DNA of 64,000 bases from Symbiodinium natans (GCA_905221605.1 CAJNDS010002085.1:62001-126000), one strand, 5' to 3'; shown: positions 53,683-62,148, counted from the stretch's first letter. Numbers and translations are program-made. The notes: generated from the letters alone by a model not told the origin.

Positions 53683-53933
53683 GAAAGGTCTTGCCATCCT
53701 ATGCCCTGTCTGACATCTCCGCTAGAGTCTCCCTCTACATGTGTGGGTGAGGCCTTCCAGAAACCTGAACACCCCACTCTACGGGTTTAGGGTTTTGGGG
53801 TTTTGGGTTTAGGGTACACCCGAAACCCTGAACCCAAACCCTCGGCAGCCCTGACTGAGCTTTACAGGGGGGAGGAGGGATAGGCGGCTAGGGTTTATAG
53901 GGTGCACCCTCTACAAGAGGGAACTCCTATAGG

Positions 53934-53977
<44 letters not shown>

Positions 53978-55523
53978 GAGGAAGGAAGGAATTGGAGCTC
54001 TTCCAACCGATAGAAAGATCTCCTTGGACCCTTAAACTCCTAGGATCAGCTTGATTAATCCAAAACATTTTTTTGCGTTCTAAGTGCAATAACCTCTTAA
54101 GGCTCTGAGGATTTTGCCTTGAGGGGTTCCTTCTGCAAAACCTAGAAACATACCCAAGCTTATGGTGGTCTGTGCCGTGCCAACGGTGGGTTGAGGGTTT
54201 AGGGCTTAGGGGGGTTTTAGTTCTGGCAGTCTGCTTGAAATTCAGGACCCCACCCGAAGCGGAAACTCGAGAGCGGGGATGAAACACCCTCACTCAGCTC
54301 CACAGCACCATGCAGCCAACGTTCACCAGCGGCGCCAAGAGTAAGCATACATGCACAATCTTCGGCATAAAGTTGCAGCACCTGGGTGTGCGTTCTATGG
54401 CGGTGGTTTATAATTAGGAGGTGAGGTGGTCTTTTGCGTTCGCGGGCTGTTCAAGTCACAGCACCCCGCAGCAATCTCCCGAGGCTTCGGTTTATCTGGG
54501 CGTTCGGGTTTGCGTAAGAGACAAACTGTACGTGGTTTCGGCCATGCGTGGTTGGATGGCAATCGCAAACTCTGTCGTGCTTAACCTTCTCGGAGTCTCT
54601 TGTGGCAGCTGACTGGAAACACGAAGCTGGGCAGCAGTGTGGTGCTGAGCACTGTCTGGACCCTTGGTCAGGCACCCAATAAGGTCGCACTCCGCAACCC
54701 TCAACGCCCGCTCCATCTCACGCCCTGCCCACCCTGCAAATCCTACGAGGAAGAACCCTGAATTCCTAAACCTAAAACCCTAAACCCTAAGCCCTAAACC
54801 CGAAACCCTAAACCCTAAGCCCTAAACCCCAAACCCTAAACCCTAAGCCCTTTTGCAAGCCTCAACCTGACAGCCCGACTCCTTACATTGGCAGCTTGGC
54901 CACGGGAACTCGCCATACTTAGCCCAGCTCCCCGCCACAAAGGCGGCGAGAGCGGCCACACAGGGGAAAGTTAAAAGTCCCAGCCTGGGATAGTGGGGTT
55001 TAGGGTTCAGGGTTTGAGCGGGGAAAGGAGAGGTTGGGTTTTATTGGTGCATAGCGTGAGATGCACAGCACTAAGGGCACGAGCGGAACAACTGGGGATG
55101 TGCGGCTGAGATGTCGGATTGGCCTTGTGCAGTTTTGTTGGGTTACTCAAAGGGAGTTGAAAAGGGAGTTGAGGCCTTCAGGTTTATGCGATACAGGAAT
55201 CGAACTCATCACCACCAAACCCCCTACAATTCCCACAAAGCAATCTATGTAAACCGTAGCATGCCCGTTCGGACCGTCAAGCCCCCTGTATTATGGCCGA
55301 AGGGCTGACTCAGTCTGAAACCCTATAACCCTCCACCCACGAAGTATCAGAGGCAGGAGGCACAGCGAGGTAGACCCTCGGGTCGTTTTCCTTGGCCGAA
55401 ACACTGCAAAAGGCCTACTAGGGTTTTCAGGTCCAGAAATGCTCTTGCGACTCTTGCGGGGCCAATGACATATCCCGCATCTTCCTAACACTCTGCAATG
55501 ATTGCCCGTCTAGGGCATATAGG
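53683..55523. other. No gene supported
   Basis: (CAAG)n at 53935-53980. Degenerate CCCTAAA at 54768-54850. Small frames at 53895-54716 and 55061-55308 lack domains. Confidence 0.45.
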
Positions 55524-55613
55524 TTGGGATGTTCCCCCTTTTACTTACAGTTCCTAATAGGGAGTCTAGTACCCTACTATAACTCTAATTAAGGGGCTGT
55601 TAGTAGAAGAGGG
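55524..55613. mobile_element. F2 short element, right end replaced by ITS
   Basis: TTGGGATGTTCCCCCTTTTA, TTACAGTTCCTAATAGGGA and TTAAGGGGCTGTTAGTAG. The terminal AACATCCCAA is missing and CCCTAAA repeats follow directly. Confidence 0.8.
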
Positions 55614-55639
55614 AAGCCTAAACCCTAAACCCTAAACAT

Positions 55640-56155
55640 CGAGGGCTTGGCTCTTGTCTCATGCGAGAAGGACTCGCCGGCCCGAGCACGGGCCCTCAAA
55701 AGGCTGTGCGCCAGTTTTCTACTATTTGCCCAAGAAGCCCGCCCCCCCCCCCCCCTCCCCCCGCCGCTCCCCCCCACAAAAAAAAATAAACCCACTGTAG
55801 CCCCAACAGCAAAGAAGACTAAAGATGCTTTAACGCCGGATGCGATGCTTTCATGTATTATATATATATATATAGTTTCCAGGCTTTTGGGAATTACAAA
55901 AGTTCACAAAGTCTCCGCTGCTGGGCAAAACACTACAAATCCCGTGCGGACCTTCGCGGACCCCTGGCTTTGGTGGAATTTAGCTCCAAGCACTAAGCGC
56001 GGACCATGAAAAACTTCGACAAAACAAGCGCGGACCTCCGTCCGGGCTTTTGGGAATTACAAAAGTTAACAAAGAAACAAATACCCGCAAACCATGGAAC
56101 AGAGACCTTGCACAGCTTAGCATACTGTTTGCAAGGAAGACTTAGCATGTATCGC
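55640..56155. other. Gene-free; direct repeat of 28 bp
   Basis: GGCTTTTGGGAATTACAAAA with the following GTT(C/A)ACAAAG occurs at 55881-55908 and 56045-56072. C-run and A-run at 55740-55790. 56090-56155 (CAGAGACCTTGCA... CTTAGCATGTATCGCT) is repeated at 56500-56565. Confidence 0.7.
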
Positions 56156-56204
56156 TGTTACACGTGTTGTATACCACCAGGCTAAGCCACTGTATGGGGG
56201 GAAA
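56156..56204 (+). repeat. 49-bp inverted repeat, left arm, enclosing the LINE
   Basis: Reverse complement matches 61458-61506 at 48 of 49 positions. Contains CCACCAGGCTAAGCCACTG. Confidence 0.92.
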
Positions 56205-56700
56205 GGGGTTTCATTGCAACGTGCTTTCAAATGTTTTGGGCCTCCGGAATCCGCTCCGGAACCTGCTCCGGAACCCGCTCCGGAACCCACTCCGGAACCT
56301 GCTCCGGAACCCGCTCCGGAACCGGCTCCAGAACCTGCTCCGCAACCCGCTCCGGAACCCGCTCCGGAACCTGCTCCGGAACCCTCCGGAACCTGCTCCG
56401 GAACCAGCTCCAGAACCCGCCCCGGAACCCGCTCCAGTAGTCAAGGGCTGGAGACCCCATCGCTTCGCTGTTGGGGAAAAATACCACAAAGCCCACAAAC
56501 CATGGAACAGAGACCTTGCATAGCTTAGCATACTGTTTGGAAGGGAGACTTAGCATGTATCGCTTCCGGAGCGGGTTCCGGAGCAGGTTCCGGAGCGAGT
56601 TCCGGAGCGGGTTCTGGAGCAGGTTCCGGAGCGGATTCCGGAGGCCCAAAACATTTGAAAGCACGCTGCAATGAAACCCCTTTCCCCCCATACTGACTGA
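56193..56700. repeat. Palindromic minisatellite, 12-bp unit CTCCGGAACCCG
   Basis: Left arm 56193-56270 (GGGGTTTCATTGCAACG, then GGCCTCCGGAATCCGCTCC) reappears inverted at 56620-56698. Between them lie 15 or so units of CTCCGGAACC(C/T)G (56248-56440) and inverted units at 56562-56645. Each unit contains the palindrome TCCGGA. The Pro-Glu-Pro-Ala or Gly-Ser/Arg open frames here are by-products of the 12-bp period. Confidence 0.9.
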
Positions 56701-56886
56701 CTGACAACCACTCGGATGCGTCATGATGGTCGTGAACAAAAGGAGTCGCATCAGTGGACTCCGAAGGGACCTGCGCTCAACCAAAACCTCAGTAAGCCAC
56801 TTACGGGCCTCCCAAGAGACAGAGGCGCAGGCCCATCGGTACGGATAGTTAGCACACGGCACAGAGCCAAGGTGGCTAACCCAGTA

Positions 56887-56905
56887 CCAGGGCATGGTGC
56901 CCTGG
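56887..56905. other. 8-bp perfect hairpin downstream of the LINE ORFs
   Basis: CCAGGGCA-TGG-TGCCCTGG. On the minus strand it lies about 60 nt after the stop of the small ORF and might be a 3' end structure recognised by the element's RT (inference). Confidence 0.4.
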
Positions 56906-56966
56906 CTTGCAACGGCATCTAGCTACATACACTGCACAAGATACCCTCGCCTGCACAAAACTGACA

Positions 56967-57567
56967 CTAGTCCGCGAGTTCGTCCAACAGATCTTGGACC
57001 TGTCTTTCGAGATTGCCCGGCGGGGCCTGACCGACTTTTTCGTCGCCCCCGGCATCACGGAGTAACTGCACAACAGCATTCTTCAATTCCGCATGTTCAG
57101 GTCCAAAAGCAAGAGTCAACCGTTTCATGGCGCGGTCATAGCAACGAGAGATACGACAGTGCAGCACGATGCCCTTCAGCATACTCATTTCTGGCACTGA
57201 CTGGCGATGTCTGTCAAGGATGCTTTTGTGCTCAGCGGCCCCCTTCTCGCATTGCAGAGCCTGCGAAATCGCTGCCCACACGAAGAATTGCGGAGCGCCC
57301 AACTTGTGACCCTTGTTGCCCTTGGCTTGGTCAGCATAGTCTTTGCCCGCAGTCATACCCGCGGTGATGATGGGAGAATCGCCCTGGAAAAGAAAGGTGA
57401 GGAACACGGTGGCCATGACATTCCGGAGGGACTGGGCATTTGCCAGTCCGAGTTTGCAGCATAGAAGCAATCTGCTGCATCTTGGTGTCATCGAGTTTGC
57501 CTTTGCCCCTGGCTCGCTTGGCGGCAGGAGCCGGTGCCTCACCCTGACGCTGGAACCATTGGTCCAT
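56967..57567 (-). CDS. Small basic ORF following the LINE EN-RT ORF, one +1 frameshift
   Basis: ATG at 57567 in a strong context (GCCATGG), 4 nt after the TGA of the EN-RT ORF. The first 38 codons (MDQWFQRQGEAPAPAAKRARG, then KLDDTKMQQIASMLQ) are read in the frame of the long overlapping ORF. After a +1 shift at about 57455 the frame continues KLGLANAQSLRNVMATVFL to a stop at 56967, giving about 200 residues. No known domain. The sequence has a basic N-terminal patch and predicted helices (RNLERQVQDLLDEL-like C terminus). It may be a nucleic-acid-binding accessory protein of the element. Small ORFs normally lie 5' of the RT ORF in LINEs, so this order is unusual, unless it starts a neighbouring copy. 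Confidence 0.5.
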
Positions 57568-60500
57568 GGCTTCAAAGTAGAATGTCAGGCCCTGGCAAAT
57601 GAGAGGCAATGTGCCACTGAAGGGCCACAAGTGACGGAAACAGCTGCAAACACTCTGGACAAACCAAAGAAGGAGGTTCACGTACCAATACAGCTGTGTT
57701 ACTCCCAATCCCCCGGCACAGGCCTGATTTGAAGCTGTTTTGCGCATGTGTTCTGGCTCCAGCTGTGGAGGAGAAAATTGCCATACACCAGGGGCATTGA
57801 TTAGTAACCACGAGTCTGCGAACTTGCACCGTAATTCCATGAGCACTCCAACGATGGGTGGCAAGAGCGCGTGCATTGGGGAAGCAAGCGCCACATGAAA
57901 CACCATCATCTGAAACAAAGTCGCATTTGTGAGTATCATCAGTTGGGCATGCTTGTGGGGATGCAGCGAGTGCTGCCTGAAAGGCTGGAGGTGGTATCGA
58001 AACGGAAAGGTATGACGAGGCAAGAATGCCAACATCAAGCAGCAGGAAATCATGTCGAAGCTCCGTGTCTGTAAAAAGCCGGATTGGCTTACCCTGCATA
58101 CGAGCAGGAATGTGTGCTGTGTCATCAATGGCATCAAGGGCATCAACGTCAGAAACAAGCTGTACCAACCAGGGACTCGCAGAGGAATGGAGGCAACCAT
58201 CATCGAGAAGCTGAGGTGTAGTTTCACATTCCATCTTTCCAAATAACAACGCCAATAGCTGAGTACTGGACGAAGGAACACGAACAATGTGTTGTAGCCA
58301 TCGTAACCTTTGAATCCTAAGTGCAGTTTCAACCGGAACCAAACCCAGCCATCGCCAAACAAATAGGTTGGAAATAGACTTGTACGTTGTATCATCACCA
58401 TGACAAGTTTTTGCACACGCTCGTCCCTGCATGAGTTTGCGACCATATAGTAAAATGCGCACATTGAGTACCTTGCACTCGGATCGAGCCAACACCAACG
58501 CTGAAAGTCCAGATAGTGCTGTGGAGTAAACCATACATGTAAACACCAAGATGCGAACACGACGTGGTACTCCCGGATTGTGCCAAAATCGTTGTAGCAT
58601 GTACCAATTTCTTTGCATCGCCTGCAGCCTTGCGTCAACAGTTTCGGCGTTCGAACCGCTGATGTGCAACATGTTTCCCAAATATCTCGAAACGCGCTGC
58701 ACTTGTGCTTGAACATGGACATGGTCATGAAAAAGACGTCGCATTTCTTTCCCCGAGCCTTTTCCACAAAACTTTGGCAGGAAAACTTTCTTGGACTCGT
58801 TTGAGGAAATACCACACTGTGACAAGGCGCTCGATAGCGCAGCATCCATCTCTCCCTCGAGGCGTTGCAGGTCCGCTGCAGAATTGACGAGGAACGTTTC
58901 AGCCAAGTCATCAGCAAATGTGGTGAGGGATGGGTCGACAATACAACCGTCCAACGGATTCGAAACACACAACGGCTGAGCAGCCTCACCGCGAGCTTGA
59001 ACATACGCGTCAATGGAGGGGTGGTATACCTGTAAGAACTCAATGGATGCGATGGAGTCACCTTGTAGATTTCCAGATTTTGGCCGCATATGTATAGTTG
59101 CATCATGAGCACGTATGCACAGTACAGCATCTTCATGTCGTTGCCGCAGCAACTGACGGTCAAACAGATCACGCCCGACTTCACTACAAGCCTTTTGCAG
59201 CGCAGCGTGACACGGACTCGGGAATGCATTTGCCACATCATGTAGTACCGTGCAGTGTCCACGCTGAGTGTGCCGCAGTCTCCAGCGAAGGAGTTGCTGA
59301 GTCGCAATCGCTTGCTCTCGCCTACGGCCGCCCAGGTACCCTGATGCATACACACGCTCCGCCGTGCAATTTCCACGATTCCATAATGCTTTGTAGTATA
59401 GCTTTCCAACTGGGTCCAATGACCACACCAACCGTATTCCTGCGCAGCCAGGCTTGTTGTTGTGCTTGGAAATTTCATAACCCAATCCCAAATGCCAGAT
59501 TTGAGGGACCTGTTTGGTGCGACGAATAACACACATGAGATCTCGCATACATTCCTGAAAGACAGGAAGGGCCAAATTTGGGGTCTCAAAGCCAAGGCCT
59601 CGTCGTCGGTGACTGTTGTAAAGGTTTGGCCACGTAAGCATCCGCCAAACTTCAGCTGGGACAGACCATTCTGGAACGCTACGCCTTGTTTTGCAGTCCC
59701 GCAGTTGCCAACGTAATTCACGAAGGTCGGATAAAGCATCCATCTGCATGAAATTGGACACGACACGAGTGTCAGTGGCACAATGTAAGCGGTCGTATAA
59801 CAACCCATCCCAGTCCACAACATCAGCAGAGCATCCGCCCAGTGGCCCAGTTTGTTTGAGATGTGTCGCCCATTGCTCTGAGGACGGCCGTGTGGAATTA
59901 GGCACATTGTATTTGCGCTTCTTAGGTCCCGCACTGCGCCCACCAAGTTTGCGCCCCAGTTTCCAAACTGTCGCCAAATCACGTCTGCGCCATGCTTCTT
60001 GGAGTTCGTGAACCACTTGTTGCTGATATCGCTTGTTGTCTCGCCTGCATAGTAAGTGACATGACTTTGACACTCGTTCAAGTTTGGCAACTGCACGCCA
60101 GAGCTGAAGACACTGGGACAAGTACACGCGCCAAGACCGACTATGCAAAGAAGGAGGAGGAATAATTTTACGCGGTTGTGTCCGAACATCTTGTAGCGCC
60201 AGCCTGGCATCACGCCGGTCCCGAATTGCTTGCCGAGTGTCATCAGGTCTACTATACCGGGCATGAGAAAGGGCAAACACCTCATGTGCACACTCCGAAA
60301 CAGTGCTAGACAACAGTTGCCAAGCAGCATCGGGAAACACTCTACCTGTAACCTCATCCCATTGCTGTTTCTGCTGTTTACAGCGGCTTTCCACTCGTTC
60401 GAGGAATTCTTCCCTCCTATCACCATATACAACCGCCGCCATAATCGCGTCACGATCCAATGCACGTGTCGAAGAGTGCTCCGAAGTATACTGCAGCCTG

Positions 60501-61395
60501 TGCTCAACGTCCACAACCACAGGTCTATGATCACGAGGAGTGTTCGCCGAAATGATTTGTAATTTGGCCCCTGTGCGATGCCATACAGAGCAGTTGCTGA
60601 TGTTTCGCAATAAAGAGACCGGGAGCGCAATGTAGTCAATTCGACTCCTTGCTGTAGGGGACATACCCCAATAAGTGTGTCCACATTTCCAGAATGTATT
60701 GGCCAGGCACAAATACTGGTCCTCGCAAAACTGTCGAATACAAGCTCCGTTAAAATTCTCCATTTCTGGTGTTTCACCCCCAACTGCAGAAGACTCCACA
60801 TTACACACTTCACCCGCATTTCCTCCATAGCGTACCATGCCAGTCCTCCCATTGGCATCTGTAAGGATAACAGGCACACACCGTCTCGGTAACTCCGCCA
60901 TAACACGACCGGCCCACTCATAAATTTGATGCACCCCTTGGCGTGCTTGTGCATTGTCCGGATCGGGTCTAACATACATACATATGAAACAGAAATCAAC
61001 TGATCCATTCCGCACACGCACTGCCCCACCTCGACCCTGAAGCTGTGTCGGAGCAGACCAAATACGTACCACATGCTTCTTGCGGAAGTCCCGTGTACGA
61101 ATCCCAATTTGGACACCAGCACACTTGTTTGTTGCATGCCCTTTTCCAAAGCCCCAATTAAAAAGTGTGAAACCATCCTGAACAGAAAAGGTAACCGCAT
61201 CGCCAGAACATGGGAGACGAGTGCCCTGTATCCCGAACGCGGTGGCGGACTTGAATGCGTTGCAAATATCATGTTGTCGGCCAGCTTGTTTAAGTGAAAG
61301 GCAATTGTAAGTAATGAACCTCCACTTCTGCGCAGGCAGAGGATTGCAAGCCATAACACCACTAAGTGGCAAATACCATGCAAGTTCAGTCCCAT
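57331..61395 (-). CDS. 1354-codon open frame overlapping the whole EN-RT ORF (+1)
   Basis: The frame starts with ATG at 61395, 41 nt upstream of the first ATG of the EN-RT frame, and is preceded by an in-frame TAG. It stays open past the EN-RT stop and contains the start of the small downstream ORF. The translation is rich in Cys, Trp, Leu and Phe. It begins with a hydrophobic segment followed by Arg-Arg (VVLWLAILCLRR) like a signal anchor, and has other hydrophobic stretches such as KLFLLLLCIVGLG. No known domain. Whether it is translated is unknown. The absence of stops is far beyond chance, because TGT/TGC/TGG and TAT/TAC occur about 150 times in this frame with no TGA, TAA or TAG. The other sense frame and all antisense frames close within about 70-145 codons. 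Confidence 0.35.
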   Translation of the reverse strand: MGLNLHGICHLVVLWLAILCLRRSGGSLLTIAFHLNKLADNMIFATHSSPPPRSGYRALVSHVLAMRLPFLFRMVSHFLIGALEKGMQQTSVLVSKLGFVHGTSARSMWYVFGLLRHSFRVEVGQCVCGMDQLISVSYVCMLDPIRTMHKHAKGCIKFMSGPVVLWRSYRDGVCLLSLQMPMGGLAWYAMEEMRVKCVMWSLLQLGVKHQKWRILTELVFDSFARTSICAWPIHSGNVDTLIGVCPLQQGVELTTLRSRSLYCETSATALYGIAQGPNYKSFRRTLLVIIDLWLWTLSTGCSILRSTLRHVHWIVTRLWRRLYMVIGGKNSSNEWKAAVNSRNSNGMRLQVECFPMLLGNCCLALFRSVHMRCLPFLMPGIVDLMTLGKQFGTGVMPGWRYKMFGHNRVKLFLLLLCIVGLGACTCPSVFSSGVQLPNLNECQSHVTYYAGETTSDISNKWFTNSKKHGADVIWRQFGNWGANLVGAVRDLRSANTMCLIPHGRPQSNGRHISNKLGHWADALLMLWTGMGCYTTAYIVPLTLVSCPISCRWMLYPTFVNYVGNCGTAKQGVAFQNGLSQLKFGGCLRGQTFTTVTDDEALALRPQIWPFLSFRNVCEISCVLFVAPNRSLKSGIWDWVMKFPSTTTSLAAQEYGWCGHWTQLESYTTKHYGIVEIARRSVCMHQGTWAAVGESKRLRLSNSFAGDCGTLSVDTARYYMMWQMHSRVRVTLRCKRLVVKSGVICLTVSCCGNDMKMLYCAYVLMMQLYICGQNLEIYKVTPSHPLSSYRYTTPPLTRMFKLAVRLLSRCVFRIRWTVVLSTHPSPHLLMTWLKRSSSILQRTCNASRERWMLRYRAPCHSVVFPQTSPRKFSCQSFVEKARGKKCDVFFMTMSMFKHKCSAFRDIWETCCTSAVRTPKLLTQGCRRCKEIGTCYNDFGTIREYHVVFASWCLHVWFTPQHYLDFQRWCWLDPSARYSMCAFYYMVANSCRDERVQKLVMVMIQRTSLFPTYLFGDGWVWFRLKLHLGFKGYDGYNTLFVFLRPVLSYWRCYLERWNVKLHLSFSMMVASIPLRVPGWYSLFLTLMPLMPLMTQHTFLLVCRVSQSGFLQTRSFDMISCCLMLAFLPRHTFPFRYHLQPFRQHSLHPHKHAQLMILTNATLFQMMVFHVALASPMHALLPPIVGVLMELRCKFADSWLLINAPGVWQFSPPQLEPEHMRKTASNQACAGGLGVTQLYWYVNLLLWFVQSVCSCFRHLWPFSGTLPLICQGLTFYFEAMDQWFQRQGEAPAPAAKRARGKGKLDDTKMQQIASMLQTRTGKCPVPPECHGHRVPHLSFPGRFSHHHRGYDCGQRLC
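57572..61354 (-). CDS. LINE EN-RT protein with C-terminal C2H2 zinc fingers
   Basis: 1260 codons from ATG 61354. The frame opens a little earlier (TTG at 61372) but has no earlier ATG. AP-type endonuclease at residues 10-285: WRFITYN, DANGRTG (Asp166, Asn168), SRIDYIAL (Asp240), DHRPVV (Asp275-His276). The usual QE of the second motif is QG (GIQGTRL). Reverse transcriptase at about 560-900: LHDVANAF (Asp706), QGDSIAS, FADD (Asp815-Asp816). The connection WLGLVPVETALRIQRLRWLQHIVR is typical of LINE proteins after RT. Three zinc-finger-like motifs follow near 1154-1252; the last is a clean C-x2-C-x12-H-x3-H. The frame is intact, so this copy may be young. It nicks DNA and primes reverse transcription of its own RNA. 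Confidence 0.92.
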   Translation of the reverse strand: MACNPLPAQKWRFITYNCLSLKQAGRQHDICNAFKSATAFGIQGTRLPCSGDAVTFSVQDGFTLFNWGFGKGHATNKCAGVQIGIRTRDFRKKHVVRIWSAPTQLQGRGGAVRVRNGSVDFCFICMYVRPDPDNAQARQGVHQIYEWAGRVMAELPRRCVPVILTDANGRTGMVRYGGNAGEVCNVESSAVGGETPEMENFNGACIRQFCEDQYLCLANTFWKCGHTYWGMSPTARSRIDYIALPVSLLRNISNCSVWHRTGAKLQIISANTPRDHRPVVVDVEHRLQYTSEHSSTRALDRDAIMAAVVYGDRREEFLERVESRCKQQKQQWDEVTGRVFPDAAWQLLSSTVSECAHEVFALSHARYSRPDDTRQAIRDRRDARLALQDVRTQPRKIIPPPSLHSRSWRVYLSQCLQLWRAVAKLERVSKSCHLLCRRDNKRYQQQVVHELQEAWRRRDLATVWKLGRKLGGRSAGPKKRKYNVPNSTRPSSEQWATHLKQTGPLGGCSADVVDWDGLLYDRLHCATDTRVVSNFMQMDALSDLRELRWQLRDCKTRRSVPEWSVPAEVWRMLTWPNLYNSHRRRGLGFETPNLALPVFQECMRDLMCVIRRTKQVPQIWHLGLGYEISKHNNKPGCAGIRLVWSLDPVGKLYYKALWNRGNCTAERVYASGYLGGRRREQAIATQQLLRWRLRHTQRGHCTVLHDVANAFPSPCHAALQKACSEVGRDLFDRQLLRQRHEDAVLCIRAHDATIHMRPKSGNLQGDSIASIEFLQVYHPSIDAYVQARGEAAQPLCVSNPLDGCIVDPSLTTFADDLAETFLVNSAADLQRLEGEMDAALSSALSQCGISSNESKKVFLPKFCGKGSGKEMRRLFHDHVHVQAQVQRVSRYLGNMLHISGSNAETVDARLQAMQRNWYMLQRFWHNPGVPRRVRILVFTCMVYSTALSGLSALVLARSECKVLNVRILLYGRKLMQGRACAKTCHGDDTTYKSISNLFVWRWLGLVPVETALRIQRLRWLQHIVRVPSSSTQLLALLFGKMECETTPQLLDDGCLHSSASPWLVQLVSDVDALDAIDDTAHIPARMQGKPIRLFTDTELRHDFLLLDVGILASSYLSVSIPPPAFQAALAASPQACPTDDTHKCDFVSDDGVSCGACFPNARALATHRWSAHGITVQVRRLVVTNQCPWCMAIFSSTAGARTHAQNSFKSGLCRGIGSNTAVLVREPPSLVCPECLQLFPSLVALQWHIASHLPGPDILL

Positions 61396-61457
61396 CGGAT
61401 ACTACCTTCGACTAATCATTAACGCCGCGTGCCCTTCCAGCTCGAACACTAGCGGCT

Positions 61458-61506
61458 TTTCCCCCCATACAGTGGCTTAGCCTGGTGGTATACAACACGT
61501 GTGACA
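61458..61506 (-). repeat. 49-bp inverted repeat, right arm
   Basis: Partner of 56156-56204, one mismatch. Confidence 0.92.
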
Positions 61507-61636
61507 CCGGCTCCAGAACCTGCTCCGCAACCCGCTCCGGAACCCTCCGGAACCTGCTCCGGAACCCTCCGGAACCTGCTCCGGAACCCGCTCCAGTAGT
61601 CAAGGGCTGGAGACCCCATCGCTTCGCTGTTGGGGA

Positions 61637-61637
<1 letters not shown>
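61507..61637 (+). repeat. TCCGGA minisatellite module, second copy
   Basis: GGCTCCAGAACCTGCTCCGC through CAAGGGCTGGAGACCCCATC and GCTTCGCTGTTGGGGAAA is a direct, slightly shorter copy of 56318-56476. It passes into (TA)n at 61645-61670. Confidence 0.9.
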
Positions 61638-61675
<38 letters not shown>

Positions 61676-61724
61676 TAAATAAAAAATAATAAGAAGAAGA
61701 AGACTGAGAAGAAGAATAATGATG

Positions 61725-61797
61725 ATCCCTATATTGCCCTTGTAAGGACGAATATTTTATTTACATTTTTTGGGTGGTCTTATTAAACAAATAGTAG
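61725..61797. mobile_element. F4 right-half fragment
   Basis: ATCCCTATATTGCCCTTGTA, AAGGACGAATATTTT and CTTATTAAACAAATAGTAG. Confidence 0.7.
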
Positions 61798-61845
61798 TTT
61801 TCGGTTGAGACAAGGGGCTGAACCAGGTGCGTCGAAGGCCATCAC

Positions 61846-62148
61846 CTAAGTTTTCCCGCAGCGCCAGCGCGGGAAAGCAAGCGCAAGCGCGCGCGAACGA
61901 AAGCCTACTTGTGGGTTTTTAGGCTGCTGCTGGTGGAATACAATCAGCTTCATGTCATGTGTTGAAGGACCGAAGGCAGAGACAAAGGTGGCTGCATTGG
62001 ATCCATCTAACCTTCCTTCCACCAGCAAGCACATGCCCTCAACATCCCTGAATCTCCCGGGTATTTTTCGGAAGCCCTCGACGACCTGAAGCCCTCTCCG
62101 CACCCCAGAGGAAAGCTGAAGCATGCAGAATTTCGTAACGCTCTGCAA
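61846..62148 (-). CDS. Possible exon fragment, function unknown
   Basis: Open for about 100 codons in non-repetitive DNA, with no good ATG at its start. The reading includes VRRGLQVVEGFRKIPG and EGMCLLVEGRLDGSNAATFV, which has the look of globular coding sequence. On the coding strand TCTTGCAG immediately precedes the open part (3' splice-site-like), and CAAGTAGGC near its end could be a donor. No domain recognised; it may equally be chance. Confidence 0.3.
   Translation of the reverse strand: MQSVTKFCMLQLSSGVRRGLQVVEGFRKIPGRFRDVEGMCLLVEGRLDGSNAATFVSAFGPSTHDMKLIVFHQQQPKNPQVGFRSRALALAFPRWRCGKT

Larger units (their letters stand above)
56205..61457 (-). mobile_element. LINE-type retrotransposon between inverted repeats
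   Basis: Transcription is on the minus strand, with EN-RT ORF, then small ORF, then an uncertain 3' end between 56966 and about 56700. The 5' UTR would be only about 50-60 nt if the element starts near 61450. No poly-A tail or target duplication could be fixed. Confidence 0.75.

Noticed and set aside
56164-56895. Several 100-220 codon frames with Pro-Glu-Pro-Ala or Arg-Ser-Gly repeats
   Set aside because: The 12-bp minisatellite is a multiple of three and lacks stops, so open frames appear on both strands.
56227-56895. 222-codon minus-strand frame downstream of the LINE
   Set aside because: Its second half is minisatellite-derived and the first half has no recognisable feature.
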